Notes: generated by a model not told the origin, from the sequence alone. DNA of 64,000 nt from Ceratotherium simum simum (GCF_000283155.1 NW_004454156.1:39254680-39318679); one strand, 5' to 3'. Shown: positions 1 through 11,029, counted from the first letter of the stretch. Translations and numbers: made by a program.

Positions 1-155
1 TAGCCCAGAAGGTGCCTTTGAACTCTAAAGACATATATGCAATAGTTAACTTACACTTTCCACTCTGATATCTCACAGGCTTCTCAATTTTAATATGGAT
101 CTCAAAATTAACTAACCTGAAAAAAAGCATCTGGTCCTCTTCCCCACTACACAGA

Positions 156-180
156 AACACACACACACATACACACACAA
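156..180. repeat. (CA)n microsatellite
   Basis: Short run of alternating CA interrupted by one T, in otherwise unassigned AT-rich DNA (positions 1-195 show no other recognisable element). Confidence 0.8.
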
Positions 181-199
181 ACCTGCTCCATTCCAGCAC

Positions 200-248
200 A
201 CATACTTGACCGTCCATCTAGCAGCTTAAGACAAAAAACTGGATCCTC
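200..248 (+). mobile_element. L2 LINE fragment, left half of an interrupted copy
   Basis: The sequence leading into 'ggatcctc' continues without loss after the L1 insertion as 'gatttcttac...' at 1053. The joined text matches the L2 3' region, including the 'cacatcccacatccag'-type block now at 1071-1084. L2 is an ancient, inactive CR1-clade LINE. This piece is the upstream flank of the younger L1 insertion. The left edge is approximate. Confidence 0.55.
233..248 (+). repeat. Target-site duplication, left copy (L1 insertion)
   Basis: AAAAAACTGGATCCTC occurs at 233-248 and again, identically, at 1037-1052, exactly bracketing the L1 body and its A-tail. A 16-bp direct repeat starting with an A-run is the normal scar of L1 target-primed reverse transcription. 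Because it begins with A residues, the right copy merges with the poly(A) tail. Confidence 0.92.
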
Positions 249-249
249 C

Positions 250-870
250 AAAAAATGGGCAGAGGAAATGAACAGACACTTCTCCAAGGAAGATATACAG
301 ATGGCCAATAGGCACATGAAAAGATGTTCAACATCACTAATCATCAGGGAAATGCAAATCAAAACAACACTAAGATACCACCTCATGCCCGTTAGAATGG
401 CTATAATCACCAAGACAAAAAACAGCAAATGTTGGAGAGGATGTGGAGAAACAGGAACCCTCATACACAGCTGGTGGGAATGCAAATTGGTGCAGCCTCT
501 ATGGAAAACGGTATGGAGATTCCTCAAAGAATTAAAAATAGAGATGCCCTATGATCCAGCCATCCCACTACTGGGAATCTATCCAACGAACCTGAAATCA
601 ACAATCCAAAGAGGCTTATGCACCCCTATGTTCATTGCAGCATTATTCACCATAGCCAAGAAGTGGAAGCAACCTAAGTGTCCCTCGACTGACGACTGGA
701 TTAAGAAAATGTGGTGTGTATATACAATGGAATACTACTCAGCCATAAAAAAAGACAAAATCGTCCCATTTGCAACAACGTGGATGGGTCAGGAGCATAT
801 TATGTTAAGTGAAATAAGCCAGAAAGAGAAAGACAAACACTGTATGATCTCACTCATATGTGGAATATAA
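250..870 (+). pseudogene. L1 ORF2p C-terminal remnant, frame intact
   Basis: This is an uninterrupted frame of about 207 codons, whose first internal ATG is at 268. It encodes the cysteine-rich C-terminal segment of L1 ORF2p. Visible landmarks are the [18 protein letters not shown] block, CWRGCG then WWECK (the Cys/His-type cluster), [23 protein letters not shown] and MEYYSAIKK, ending at the usual ICGI-stop. It is annotated as a pseudogene because everything N-terminal of this is missing and no L1 promoter is present. The open frame reflects recent insertion, not selection. Antisense open frames over the same bases are shadows. Confidence 0.88.
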
Positions 871-909
871 ACCAACACATGGACAGAGAAAACTGGACTG
901 TGGTTACCA

Positions 910-948
910 GGGGCAGTGGGGGTGGGGAGAGGGCACAAGGGGTGAAGG
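910..948 (+). other. G-rich tract of L1 3'UTR, potential G-quadruplex
   Basis: Five G-runs of 3-5 bases separated by short spacers (ggggcagtgggggtgggg, then gaggg and further runs) lie between the ORF2 stop and the A-tail. A G-rich polypurine tract in the 3'UTR is a known feature of mammalian L1s. Quadruplex formation is inferred from base pattern only. Confidence 0.55.
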
Positions 949-1036
949 GAGTCATATATATGGTGATGGACAAACAAAAATGTACAACCCAAAATTTCAC
1001 AATGTTAGAAACCATTAAAACATCAATTAAAAAAAA

Positions 1037-1052
1037 AAAAAACTGGATCCTC
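1037..1052 (+). repeat. Target-site duplication, right copy (L1 insertion)
   Basis: Exact match to 233-248. It begins within the A-tail and ends at the point where the L2 text resumes. Confidence 0.92.
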
Positions 1053-1835
1053 GATTTCTTACTTTTCCTTATATCCCACATCCAGTATTTCAATAAGTGT
1101 ATGAATTGTGCCTTCAAAGCATAACCTAAATGTGTTTACTTCCTTCTGTCTCCACTGCTAACACATTAGTCTAGTATATCTTACCTGGAATACTACAGAA
1201 ACTTCTTAAAAGACCTTCTAGATATTCCCTTATGTTCTACACTTCCACAAAAGATAAGGTAATCTTTCGTTAAAACATATGTCTTATTTTTGTCAATCCT
1301 CACCTTAAAAGTTTTCCAATAGTAATTACAACAAAATCCCAAATCCTCACCCTGGCCTACAGGGCCCTAAAAAATCTGCCTCTGTTTTCCTTTCTGGTCT
1401 GTGACATTCCTTTTTCTCTTCTTAGTGTAAGTCAAAACATACGTGTTTTATTTCAGTTCCTGCAAGATACCTGATTGTTCCAATCTTAGGATCTTTTCAA
1501 CAGCTATTGTTTCTTTCCAAAATGTTCTTGAATATTCCTGTCCATATTTTTTGGCTTATTATTCCTGCCTTGGTTGAAAGGCTCTCTTCTCAGAGGGGCC
1601 TTCCCTGACCACCAACTTTAAATGACCTCTAGTCACTTTCTCTCACATCACTCACTTGTGTTATGCTCATCGTAGCACTTACGAATATTGATTATTTTTA
1701 AATTTATTTTCTTATCTTTTCATTTATTTTCTGTCCCTCTTATCATAAAAGCCAAAATATTTCCATGTTCTTTACTTCTGTATCCCCAGAATCTGGAATA
1801 GTATGCTATAAACAAATTAGAATGTAAGGATGAAT
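1053..1835 (+). mobile_element. L2 LINE 3' end, right half of the interrupted copy
   Basis: Degenerate L2 3' sequence. Landmarks are 'tggcctacagggccct' near 1352, the 'gaggggccttccctgaccacc' block near 1597, the 'gctcatcgtagcactta' stretch near 1665 and 'tatccccagaatctggaatag' near 1783. The order matches the L2 3' region on the plus strand. It is continuous with 200-248 across the L1 insertion. Short open frames are decayed. Confidence 0.75.
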
Positions 1836-1845
1836 ATTTTCTTTA

Positions 1846-4130
1846 CATTGTAATGTTATTATGTTGACAAAATTCATCTAAATGTGTTCCCTGACCTCCA
1901 CATTTCTTCACCGTTCCATCCACACATTTCATCTCTTGTCCTTTTCCTCTTCCTTCTTAGGGACAATTTCATCTTCCTTGTCAGTGACTGTAATGGCAAT
2001 TTTAACCTTTCCTACCTCCTATGCAGATAGTAATCTTGCAATGCCATTTTCAGGCTCCCTTCATCCTAATATTTCCTTTCCTCACCCCTCTCCCCTCTCC
2101 CTTTATCTTGTCGAGTTTAATTTCAGCTTGCTCTCTCAATATTTAATTTTATCCTTGTTTTATCCAATTATTTTTTACTCCTGAGAATGCCAAATTATTG
2201 TTATTTTTTATCTGATGACCAAAGAAACGTTATTTTTTTTCATCTTTAGAATAACATTAGCTTGTTCTACAATATTTTTGTAGGCCTCATGATATACTTG
2301 TATATGATTATTTACTCATTCCTAAATTAGGAGAGATTTAGCTAGATTCAGTGTTTGCCTCCACCAAAAAAGTGGGTACGTGGACTTTTCTTTGCTCTCT
2401 CCGAGTTATTAGTTGGATAGCAGGTTAGTGTGTATAACTCCTTGCCCCGTTCTCTCTCACAAGTTTTCTCTAGTGTAGATGTGTTGAGCTAAGCTCTGAA
2501 CTGATGCTGAAGACAAAAAGCTAAATTTCCCAATATTTACTGCTACCAGAGTGCTTTCTCTTTCCACTTCCAACACCAATGCTTGATGGTGAGAATTACA
2601 CCTCCCAAGATGCAATGTATCACTGACTGTATCTCTTTCCTCACCTTCTGCCCAGTTGTTTTATGGATATTAAAATGCAATTGTACACAGTAAGAACCTG
2701 ATTGGTATTTGGGTATATTGTACTCTGGCTGCCCCAGAGGGAAGCACACACTAGTAGTATAATGGCTGCAAGCATTTCTTGCACGTGAAGACCTTTAATC
2801 TGGAAAACGCAAGACAAGGGGTAGAGGAGTAATAAAAATTGGCCTTAATAATTTCAGATGAGGCAATCAGATGTGGACCACTGATTATGCACTTTAATCC
2901 ATTTCTTCCCCCAGCCCTATTGTTAGGGGAAAATCCTCCCAAATTTTGGCAATAGGTTGCCTCTTGGTTCTAATTTTCAGTGTTGTGGGTTTGAATATTT
3001 TGTTTGTTTGTTTTGCATATATTTAATAGGAAATTGAAAGAAAATGCTTTGGGGCTACCAGCCTGAGAAAGTCTTAAATATGAAGCCTTCTAGCTATTTC
3101 TTAGACAAAACAACATTATCTATAATTTACATTTGGATAGTGCTTTACTCTAATGTAGGCTGTATATTTAATCAACAAAAAACATCTTCAGGAAAGAAGC
3201 ATCTCTGTCTAATGGAGAAATAGGACTCACCAACTGATAAAACTAAAATAAATCCAGAATAGACAAGGATATAAAATTAAATAACAATAATAAATTTATT
3301 TTGAACTCCCCAGAACACCTTATAGATTTGCCTGTGAGGATCATAACATTGCTCATACTGATGACATGAATAGGCCCTAGGGGGAAAAAAAAACATGTGT
3401 TTGAGTAGACTAGCACTAGGCTAAAGTCATATATGTGATTCTTCGGTCCCAATCATAGGCAATTTCAAGGCTTTCCCAGGCAGACCTCATGGGAAAGCTG
3501 TCCTCCCCACATCAGACTCAGGGCAAAGCCAGTGCATTACAGTTTTCTGGAGTGGGTTGCAGTCAAGGATTCAGCTTCCCTCTGGACCAGCCGTACTCAT
3601 CTTCATAACTGCATTCCTAACTCAGGTGCCTCCTTTCAAAAGCGTCCTGATTGGGGCCTCAGCTGAAGCACTTTCCAGCACCTCCAAGACCACCTTACTG
3701 AGAGGCCTTGGCTGAGGCACTTTTCCCCACTCTGACTCATTATTTTCCACTCCCAGTTCTTCCATCTCTCCTTCCTCCCAGTTCCCTTGGTCAATAAAAA
3801 GGCAGGAGCCTTTCCTTCAGGGCTCCTGTGCTGTGAGATGGTTCCCCCGACCTGTGCTGCATGTCCTCTGACCCCTGCTGGTGCCATTCTATGGGAAAGT
3901 AAATGGAACATGGAGGATCCAGTGCTTTTCTGTTTTGCCTCTTGTCTACACCATTGCAGTGAGTGAGTAAAGGCTTGACTGCTACTTTTGGTTTCGTTTG
4001 TTGTCCTAATTGACCATCCCAACAACTGCCAGCTTAACAGTATTCAATGGGTGCATTTTTGTGAGAACACAAACACATGCACTTATATGGTAACATAGTT
4101 TTTGGAACTGGTCAAATTGTCTTGCTCTTA
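1846..4130. other. Unassigned DNA with a pyrimidine-rich start and a GC-richer block
   Basis: 1880-2180 is a strongly T/C-rich stretch that could be a further decayed L2 piece. 2200-3440 is AT-rich with nothing recognised. 3450-4030 is clearly richer in G+C, contains 'caataaaa' near 3793, and reads like old LTR or transcript-derived DNA, but I could not match it to a family. The 129-codon minus-strand frame at 3636-4025 has no recognisable motif and I do not call it a gene. Confidence 0.4.
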
Positions 4131-4137
4131 TGGCAAA

Positions 4138-4351
4138 GTATTATTGCTCTGTACTATTCATTAGGCAGCCACTAGTCACATATGGCTTTTTAAATTTAAA
4201 TTAATTAAAATTAAATAAAATTAGAATTCAGTTCCTCAGTCAAGCTAGTCAAATTTCAAGTGTTCAAGAGCCAAAAGTGACTAGTGGCTACTCTACGGGA
4301 CAGTTCAGACACAGAACATTTCCATCATCGCAGAAAGTTTTGTTAGCACTG
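4138..4351. mobile_element. hAT-Charlie non-autonomous DNA transposon remnant (MER1 group)
   Basis: Imperfect palindromic ends with the blocks 'gccactagtcacatatggct' at the left and 'gtgactagtggctac' near the right are typical of a MER1-group Charlie-derived element. Next to the right end is 'ctctagaa', a good 8-bp hAT-type target sequence (NTCTAGAN). The interior is the usual AT-rich filler ('aattaaataaaatta'). The exact subfamily (MER58-like or related) is not certain, and a left duplication is not clear. Confidence 0.6.
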
Positions 4352-4439
4352 CTCTAGAATAAAATAATAATTTATTATAAGTAGTTTATAAATTGCTATG
4401 AAATGTAAAATTTGCAAGCCTTATCTAAAATATATTTTT

Positions 4440-4688
4440 GGAGGCCAGCCCGGTGGCGCAGTGGTTAAGAGCGCACGCTCCGCTGCGGCGGCCTGGGGTT
4501 TGCTGGTTCGGATCCTGGGCGCGCACCGATGCACAGCTTGTCAAGCCATGCTGTGGCGGCATCCCATATAAAGTGGAGGAAGATGGGCACGGATGTTAGC
4601 CCAGGGCCCATCTTCCTCAGCAATAAGAGAGGAGGATTGGCAATGGATGTTAGCTCAGGGCTGATCTTCCTCACACGCAAAAAATATA
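4440..4688 (+). mobile_element. ERE SINE (perissodactyl tRNA-derived)
   Basis: Nearly full-length copy. It has a tRNA-like head with an A-box-like 'ggcgcagtggttaagag' and a B-box-like 'ggttcggatcc', then 'cttgtcaagccatgctgtgg', 'catataaagtggagg', 'aagatgggcacggatgttag' and 'gctcagggctgatcttcctc', ending in an A-rich tail. The A and B boxes are the internal Pol III promoter of this SINE class. Flanking 'aaaatatattttt'-like sequence on both sides may be the target-site duplication, but it has merged with a (TA)n run. Open frames on either strand are not genes. Confidence 0.93.
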
Positions 4689-4689
4689 T

Positions 4690-5675
4690 ATATATTTTTT
4701 TGTTTTTGTTTTGTTCTTAGTTTTTAAGTATACTTAATGGAACCGTAGTTTCACAAACTATGCCATTTCAATCGGAAGTTTGGAATTTCCTGAGATTATG
4801 TGTGGTAGCTGCCTTTCAAATAATTCCATTTCCTGAAGAGATTATAAAGGTGGATCCTTCTCAGTCTTCTTTCTCCTGTCTAAACACTCCCAAGTTCTTC
4901 AGTCATTCATGACAAGATGTGGTTTCTCCTACACTGAATGCAAATCTGCACTCCAGAAGTATGCTTTCAGTGCAAAACTGTAGCTAATCCAGTAAATCTG
5001 ACATTATCTAAGACAAAGTTATTATAAATCCAGTAATGCAGCATATTAATTTAGCTATTTATAAAGGAAAAACTGAAATCTAGTGCAAGTTTTATTGATT
5101 ACTAGATGTCCTGTGAAGGTTAATTTCAGTAGGCCTGGAATTGGCTGAGCTATTTCACTGAAATGTAAAATGTAGCTTCACAGCACCGACTCTTGATCAA
5201 GGCTTAGAACACAATGATAATAATGTTGTTTGGTAATCATGGGTCCAAAAAGTTTCAGGGTGGTTTGTATCAGCTTGTCAGCATTATTTATTGAAAATAG
5301 TGAGACATGATTTGCACCTGATTTCAATGAGACCCTCTAGAAGCCTCTGCCGTTGGGATTGGTTTCACAGGAAGAAATACGCCTACATGAATAGCAAGGT
5401 ATAAGAAACTCTAACTGAGATTCTTTTTATCTTCCTGGTGCTCTATGCACACATTGCAAAAGAAAAAACTTATACCCATACAGTCTGTAGAAGGAGGATA
5501 ACTGGAGACTGTCACTGCCCTCTCCAGACGACTTGCTAAGAGGCTGTGATGCATATCCTTACTTTAATGCTACTGCTGCTATATTGTACACTTTTCCCGC
5601 AATAAACCCTAACTTTATAACCATTTTCATTTTGGATGTTAGGAATCTTCTTTAGCAATCAAACCCTGTCTAACT
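4690..5675. other. Unassigned DNA
   Basis: AT-rich single-copy-looking sequence. No long frame, repeat family or RNA gene was recognised. Confidence 0.4.
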
Positions 5676-5679
5676 GCCA

Positions 5680-5850
5680 CCATTATAACATTAGCTCTAT
5701 GTAACCCTGGCAAGTTAGGCAGTCTCCTCATCTATAAGTAGTCATGAGAATAATATTTATAAAGTTGTTGTGAGGAATAAGTGATACATTGTATATGATG
5801 TGTATAGCAAGTATCTGGAAAAAGGAATTACTCAATAAATCTAAACTATT
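5680..5850 (+). mobile_element. MIR SINE fragment
   Basis: MIR order is preserved: 'gtaaccctggcaag', 'ctcctcatctataa', 'ttgttgtgaggaataa', and 'actcaataaatc' at the 3' end. It is heavily diverged, as expected for this pan-mammalian tRNA-derived SINE. Confidence 0.7.
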
Positions 5851-7075
5851 ACTTTTTTGATAGTGGTTATGTTGAGCATGATGCCTTGGAATTTTTTTCA
5901 TCTAATTCACTGTTATATCATGTTTTATCAATCCCACACTTGTATGTTTGATTGTTTTAATTCTAATTTCATATAGGTCTGGAAATCTACACTTTTTTAG
6001 AAAATCTTAGGGCCTCCTAACCATATTCATCATTTTTTTTTTCTACACTTACTAGTCAATCCCATTCCTGGAATCTTCAAAATCGGATAAAGTGTAAGTA
6101 ACATTTGTTTTCTTCTTTTATTTTCTTTCAATGGGATTAAGTTAGCCATTTTCCACTATCCATGATCTTCTGAGATCCTAAAGAATCTCTGCATGCTAGA
6201 GCACAGTTGATAATCTGGAAATTGGAATCATTTCTCAGCTCCAATCCCCCACACAAAAACTTCCCACTTCCCCTGATGCTATGTTTCTGTGCTTCTATCG
6301 TTTGCCACCACCCAAAATACAAGGAAGTCTGGTTATATGTGCTCTCATCCTCTTATATTCAAAGACCTTTTTCTTTCTGCCTGTGTCCTTCCTGAAAGCT
6401 GCTTCTGCCCAAGAGGACCACATTTGGTATGCTCTCCTGCACCTCTTACGCTCCAGATCAGTTTGTTAAGATGCAGGTCATAATCCATTCATGCAAGTTG
6501 AAACCACAAGTGATGTGTTTCCACCAGCATTTATGTAGTACAATAGAACACACTAGAATAGGATAGATTAAAATAGAAATTATCATAGTATATCTCAATT
6601 GGTAAAAGTACATATTGTTTGGGGAGTCTTTTAGACTGTTTATACTGTTTATGTATGTGTGTACATACGTGCATGCACACATGTATGTATATGTGCCTTC
6701 ATGTATATATGTGTATGAGTGTGTTTTCTTTGTGGTGACGTATGTGTTCCTTGTAGTGATGTAGGATTAATTTCTTCCTGTAGATTATAGTCATCAACAT
6801 TTGAAACTAGTGCTCTAGGGACCCTATGACCAAGGAGGGAAGGAAGCATTCTCCTAGATGCCATTTGCCCTTTCAGCTGCTTCATTTACATGCTAGGCAA
6901 AATCTCCTCTTTTGTCAATGCCCACATGGTTTTCTAGTGATGTCCCCATACTTTACTCATATTCCTGAAGGACTTGAGAACTTCACAATCTTTGCCAAGA
7001 CTCCAAATCCAGTCCTCATTCTGGGGAACATCTAACAAACTGTTCTCTAGCACCTTTAATTTTTATGATTGTAAC
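5851..7075. other. Unassigned DNA with a TG/TATG-rich tract
   Basis: Overlapping short frames at 6207-6483 occur in several frames of the same bases, so they carry no coding signal. 6650-6725 is an irregular alternating purine-pyrimidine stretch (tatgtgtgtacatacgtg type) that may be a decayed microsatellite. Confidence 0.4.
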
Positions 7076-7079
7076 CTCC

Positions 7080-7440
7080 AGGATCGTTTATCCGGCCATT
7101 TACAAGGTCATACTTTTGGCACCATTCTTGCTTTCTAGTTTTCTTTAGCTCTGTTTTCATTCTCTAACATGATATCTAATTTTTGAGTTCTCTCACTCTC
7201 TTGTTCTCATCATACACACTAAGACTCTACTCTGTTCTCCAGTGCTTCAATTTCCCCTCTTCTCTAAGTCTATTACTGTCCTCCAAACTTTTCCTTTTTA
7301 GCCAGCCTAGACTCCATTATCATCACCTCCATCTATCTTCTGTGAACATCATCAATACCCTCACCTTTCTGTCCATCTGCCTTATCTTTCTGCAAATGCC
7401 TAAACACTTTCCCATTTCTCCTGTGCCTGAACTGGTGAGT
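7080..7440 (+). mobile_element. Possible L2 LINE internal fragment
   Basis: T/C-rich, with text resembling the L2 region upstream of the 3' end ('cagcctagactccattatcatcacctcc'-type wording and 'cttatctttctgcaaatgcc'). It is probably the upstream part of the L2 recognised after 8400. The 98-codon frame at 7183-7479 lies in it and is not a gene. Confidence 0.4.
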
Positions 7441-8037
7441 ATTGCTAACCCAGATCAAAAAAATCATAACTGTGCTTAACCGGAATCACTAAAATTAAAG
7501 AGTATTGCATCTAAGCAGAGACTTCAAAATTGAATTGTAATCCTCTTACCCACCCCTAGGCAGATCCTTCATCATCGCACAGGATGATATAGAGATCTCC
7601 ATTCTTCTAACGGTTCTGGTTGACGGGTAGTAGCTCTTTGGACGCACAATGTGTGGAGGAGGATCATAAAGCTGCAGTTGGGCTCAGTTGGAAAAAGTGC
7701 TGTGACTGAACAATGATGTCTATCATGTCTAAAGGAAGACAATGATGGCCTTTTGTCATATTTTTCCTTTTTCTATTAACAGTGATTCTAAAGTTGCATT
7801 TCAAGTCCATAGTCCCCTTATACCCATCCTCTTAAGAGAAGGCCTCTGTTTTCTCTAAGACACAAAATGTCAGCTGCAGCTCTGTCAATTTCCTACTTAG
7901 TGACTCAATGTGTTTAAAACCAATGCATATGTTTCCTGCTTGATGGGGAAAAGAGGTGCCTTTTCCCTACCTGAAAATTTTATATCCATCTCGTCCTCAG
8001 CTCTATCTCCTCCTGCCCGTTAAGTAAACTTCACTTT
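7441..8037. other. Unassigned segment between L2 pieces
   Basis: A block near 7570-7660 has more CpG than its neighbours ('catcgcaca', 'taacggttctggttgacggg', 'ggacgcacaa'). No family or RNA gene was recognised. Confidence 0.35.
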
Positions 8038-8292
8038 GGGGGCCAGCCCAGTGGTTCAGCGGTTAAATGCGCGCGCTCCGCTTCAGCAGCCAGAGGGTTC
8101 ACAGGTTCGAATTCCGGGGGCAGACCGACGCACTGCTCATCAAGCCATACTGTGGCAGCATCCCACATATAAAGTAGAGGAAGATGGGCACAGACGTTAG
8201 CCCAGGACAGATCTTCCTCGGCAAAAAGAGGAGGATTGGCATCGGATGTTAGCTCAAAGCTGGTCTTCCCCCCAAAAAAAAAGAAAAAAGAA
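8038..8292 (+). mobile_element. ERE SINE
   Basis: Head 'ggggccagcccagtggttc', B-box-like 'ggttcgaattcc', body 'atcaagccatactgtggcag' and 'aagtagaggaagatgggcac', and an A-rich tail from 8273. The sequences before ('aaacttcacttt') and after ('aaacttacctttt') are similar and may be a diverged target-site duplication. It interrupts the L2 tract. Confidence 0.92.
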
Positions 8293-8366
8293 AACTTACC
8301 TTTTGAATTAACCCTTAATTTACTGTATAGATAACTTCCGTTTTGAATTAACCCTTAATTTACTGT
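8293..8366 (+). repeat. Two-copy tandem duplication next to an ERE tail
   Basis: A unit containing 'ttttgaattaacccttaatt' is present at 8301 and again at 8341, with near-identical lead-ins (aacttacc/aacttccg). The period is 40 bases and the first copy starts at the end of the ERE tail. Confidence 0.85.
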
Positions 8367-8390
8367 GTGTGTGTGTATATATATATATAT
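8364..8390. repeat. (TG)n(TA)n microsatellite
   Basis: About six TG units followed by about seven TA units, directly after the second copy of the tandem duplication. Confidence 0.85.
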
Positions 8391-8399
8391 CTTCTATAT

Positions 8400-9865
8400 T
8401 GTCTCATTTTCTGCATCAGATAATCAGGCGCAAATTTACCATATCTTTTCAAAATACTCCACTGACCTGTATCACCCTCTAATTACTATATGATAGCTTC
8501 CCCTTCAAAGTCTAAGCTACTCTCACCACTCAATTGATGTATCCCTCATTTAGATCATCGAACAATTAAATTTGTCAAATCTAAGCAACCTCTTTTCAGT
8601 TCTCATCATCCTTGACATAGCTCAGGAATTTGGCAAAGAGAGCCATGCATCTCCTTGAGACTTGATACTCCCCAGATTTCTCTAACTCCATTGTTCTCCC
8701 TGTTTTCTTTTCACACCTTTAATCACTCACTTTGATTATGTTTTCAGGATTCCTCTTCCTCTCTTCATACTCAAGTATTGGAATAATTAAATATTCCAAT
8801 GGATTCTATTCTGGGGCTTAGCTTCTTCTATACCAAAATGGCAACTATGGATTTTTTCAGCCATATACCTGGAGTCCAAAACATATATTCCCAGCTTAGA
8901 TATCTCTCTGGAGCTTCCGACTCATGAATACAGGAGCATACTAAACAGTTCTATTGGTTTGAGCAATATGGAATTTCTGTTATTTAACTCTTTGAAGCCA
9001 AATATGCCAATTTAACTTGGTTCAATCCAAAACCTGGCTGTTGTATAGGCATCTCAAATTTAACAACTATAAAAATATACATGTATTCTTTCTTTCTCCA
9101 AATATTGGTCCTTATTCTATATGTTGATGCATGTCACTACACATACTTATTTTCTAAGCCAAAAACCAATAATTCACCTTAAAATACTTCTTTCCCTTTA
9201 CTGACCAAATGCAACTAATTACTAAATTACCACAATTTTCCTCCTAAATGGTTCTTATTTACATTCTCCCCTTTCCATTTCTACTGTCACTTTGTTACTT
9301 CAAGGTCATGGTATCTCCTACCCTGGTCTTGTTTCTCACCAAGATCTTCCACTTTTGGTCATTTTCAATGCTTTTTCATCACCGTTGTCCTGTTAATTTT
9401 TCTAAATCTGATTATGCAACTATATTTTGCAAAAATTGTCCAGAATTTCCCATTGTTTACAGATTAAATCTAAATTCCTTTATTTGACATGTAAAAATTT
9501 TCACATTTGATCCCTATAAACTCTCCAAACTTATATGCTACTTCCCTTGATACAAAAAAAGCGAACTACTTTTCCCATCCCACATATACCATGCTCAGTA
9601 ATGACTCTATACCTTTGCATATTTTGTTCCCTCTCCCTGGAATATACTACCTTGTATGGTAGAAGGAAAGCTCTTGTTTCCAATACCTTAAGGCTACCTC
9701 TTCTGAAAGTCATCTTTGACCTCTACCACCAGATTTAGTCTGCCTTTATCATATTTTCATGCTGGAGTTTTTACATCACTCAACTGTAGCGATTATAATA
9801 TTGCAGTGTAAAGTGCCTGAAATCTCTCTTGGCATATAATGGTCACTTAGTGAAAACAGGTTAAA
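8400..9865 (+). mobile_element. L2 LINE 3' region, long decayed copy
   Basis: Landmarks in consensus order: decayed ORF2 C-terminal text around 8600-8850, the 'ggcatctcaaatttaacaac' block at 9049, 'ctggaatatactaccttgta' at 9639, 'taaggctacctcttctgaaagtcatctttgacc' near 9688, and a 3' end near 9865. Many stops and indels break any frame. The 79-codon frame at 9248 and the opposite-strand frame at 9531 are by-products. Confidence 0.7.
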
Positions 9866-9869
9866 AGAA

Positions 9870-11025
9870 CGGATTATTCTCAAAGATAACACAGAGAAAA
9901 ACTAATTGATGTGCAGTAGTCCTTATTTTCTGTCATTTATTAAAATTACATCATCTGCCTTGAGCCCTATGTCTATCTTTTCCAAGTTCTGGCTGTGAAT
10001 ACAGATTTTAAATTATGTTTATATTTTTAGTAATTTATAAAGATCTAAGTTTTTTTACTGGGGGTGTAGAGGAAGCACACTTACTGAGTTATTTAGTATC
10101 CAACAAAGACAAACAAAAGGGTAAAAACATATAGAACAATACTTATGAGTACTTGGAAATGAATAAGAACACTTCCGTGAAATTATTTCTTAAGATGGTT
10201 AGAGCATGAGGTGAACTAATTCATTTTTAATCACACAGTACATGTATACAAGTTATATAATGCATGTTAACAATGATAATATAGGGTTATGAAAGTAGGC
10301 AGGTACTTGTATCACGGAAAGATATTTAAGTAAATGGTTTTGCTCTTAAAATGAGTATTTTAGAGGAAAATTCAGTCAGAAATAGGCAAATCGATGACTG
10401 GTTCACTAGATATAAAGGGAAGCTCTCCGCTCCAAATGCAGTCCTGCCTCAAGACTCAGCTTTGCCTTAATGAAGGCTGCCAGGCTGTGGTGTACAATTT
10501 GAAATGCTTGGGTGTTCCAAAGCTTTGGCTGAAAGTAGAAGTGATTCTTTCCAAAAAAACAAGGTAGTTTACTAGTATGTACCAGAGAAACATGGTGTTA
10601 TTACTTGTACTTCCACAGCAGTTTGTTTGTTTTTCAATGTAAGAGTGATCCTTCCCTCGTGCTTACCAAGAAGACATGAGAGAAATAAAGATGGCTTCTG
10701 CTTTCTAGACAAAGAGTATTGATTGTTCAACAAACCAGTAAGGACGAGTAAGTACTAAATGGAAATCATAATAACACTATGATGATCTCTGTGGACAAAA
10801 ATCAATAGAAAAGGGATGGTTTCATCAGAGATATACAATGTTATTATTCTAATACCTCAGCTCATAAAGCTGAGGCATTTGAGTGTGACATGACATATTA
10901 GCTGAACTGACTGGTAAACTGTGGTAGCCAAAATGATCTCAGTCATTTCTGACAGTTCATATCTCACCGCCTCCCCACCTCTCCACCCACATACACACAG
11001 GAATGAGCTCCAGCTACAATCCTTT
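9870..11025. other. Unassigned DNA
   Basis: Mostly AT-rich and apparently repeat-free. 10380-10560 is a little richer in G+C. No gene or RNA recognised. Confidence 0.4.
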
Positions 11026-11029
11026 CCGT

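Larger units (their letters stand above)
249..1036 (+). mobile_element. 5'-truncated L1 LINE, relatively young copy
   Basis: About 0.8 kb of L1 3' end: ORF2 C-terminus (250-870), a G-rich 3'UTR, and an A-tail (about 1029-1042). It enters ORF2 in frame directly at the element boundary, with codons for KKWAEEMN. The reading frame is still open to the natural ORF2 stop, and the flanking duplication is perfect. These point to one of the younger insertions in the window. It lacks the endonuclease and reverse transcriptase domains and has no L1 5' promoter, so it cannot move by itself. It sits inside an older L2 in the same orientation. Confidence 0.93.

Noticed and set aside
268..870. A 200-residue open frame that could be called a gene
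   Set aside because: It is the C-terminal part of L1 ORF2 inside a truncated insertion, so it is recorded as a mobile-element remnant.
3636..4025. A 129-codon minus-strand frame
   Set aside because: It lies in the GC-richer block, where stop codons are rarer. No motif was recognised.
4440..4560. tRNA-like head with A and B boxes considered as a tRNA gene
   Set aside because: It is the tRNA-derived head of an ERE SINE. It is followed by the SINE body and A-tail, and the same unit recurs at 8038, 32465 and 61203.
7560..7690. Considered as a small nuclear RNA or 7SK fragment
   Set aside because: No characteristic snRNA or 7SK blocks could be found.
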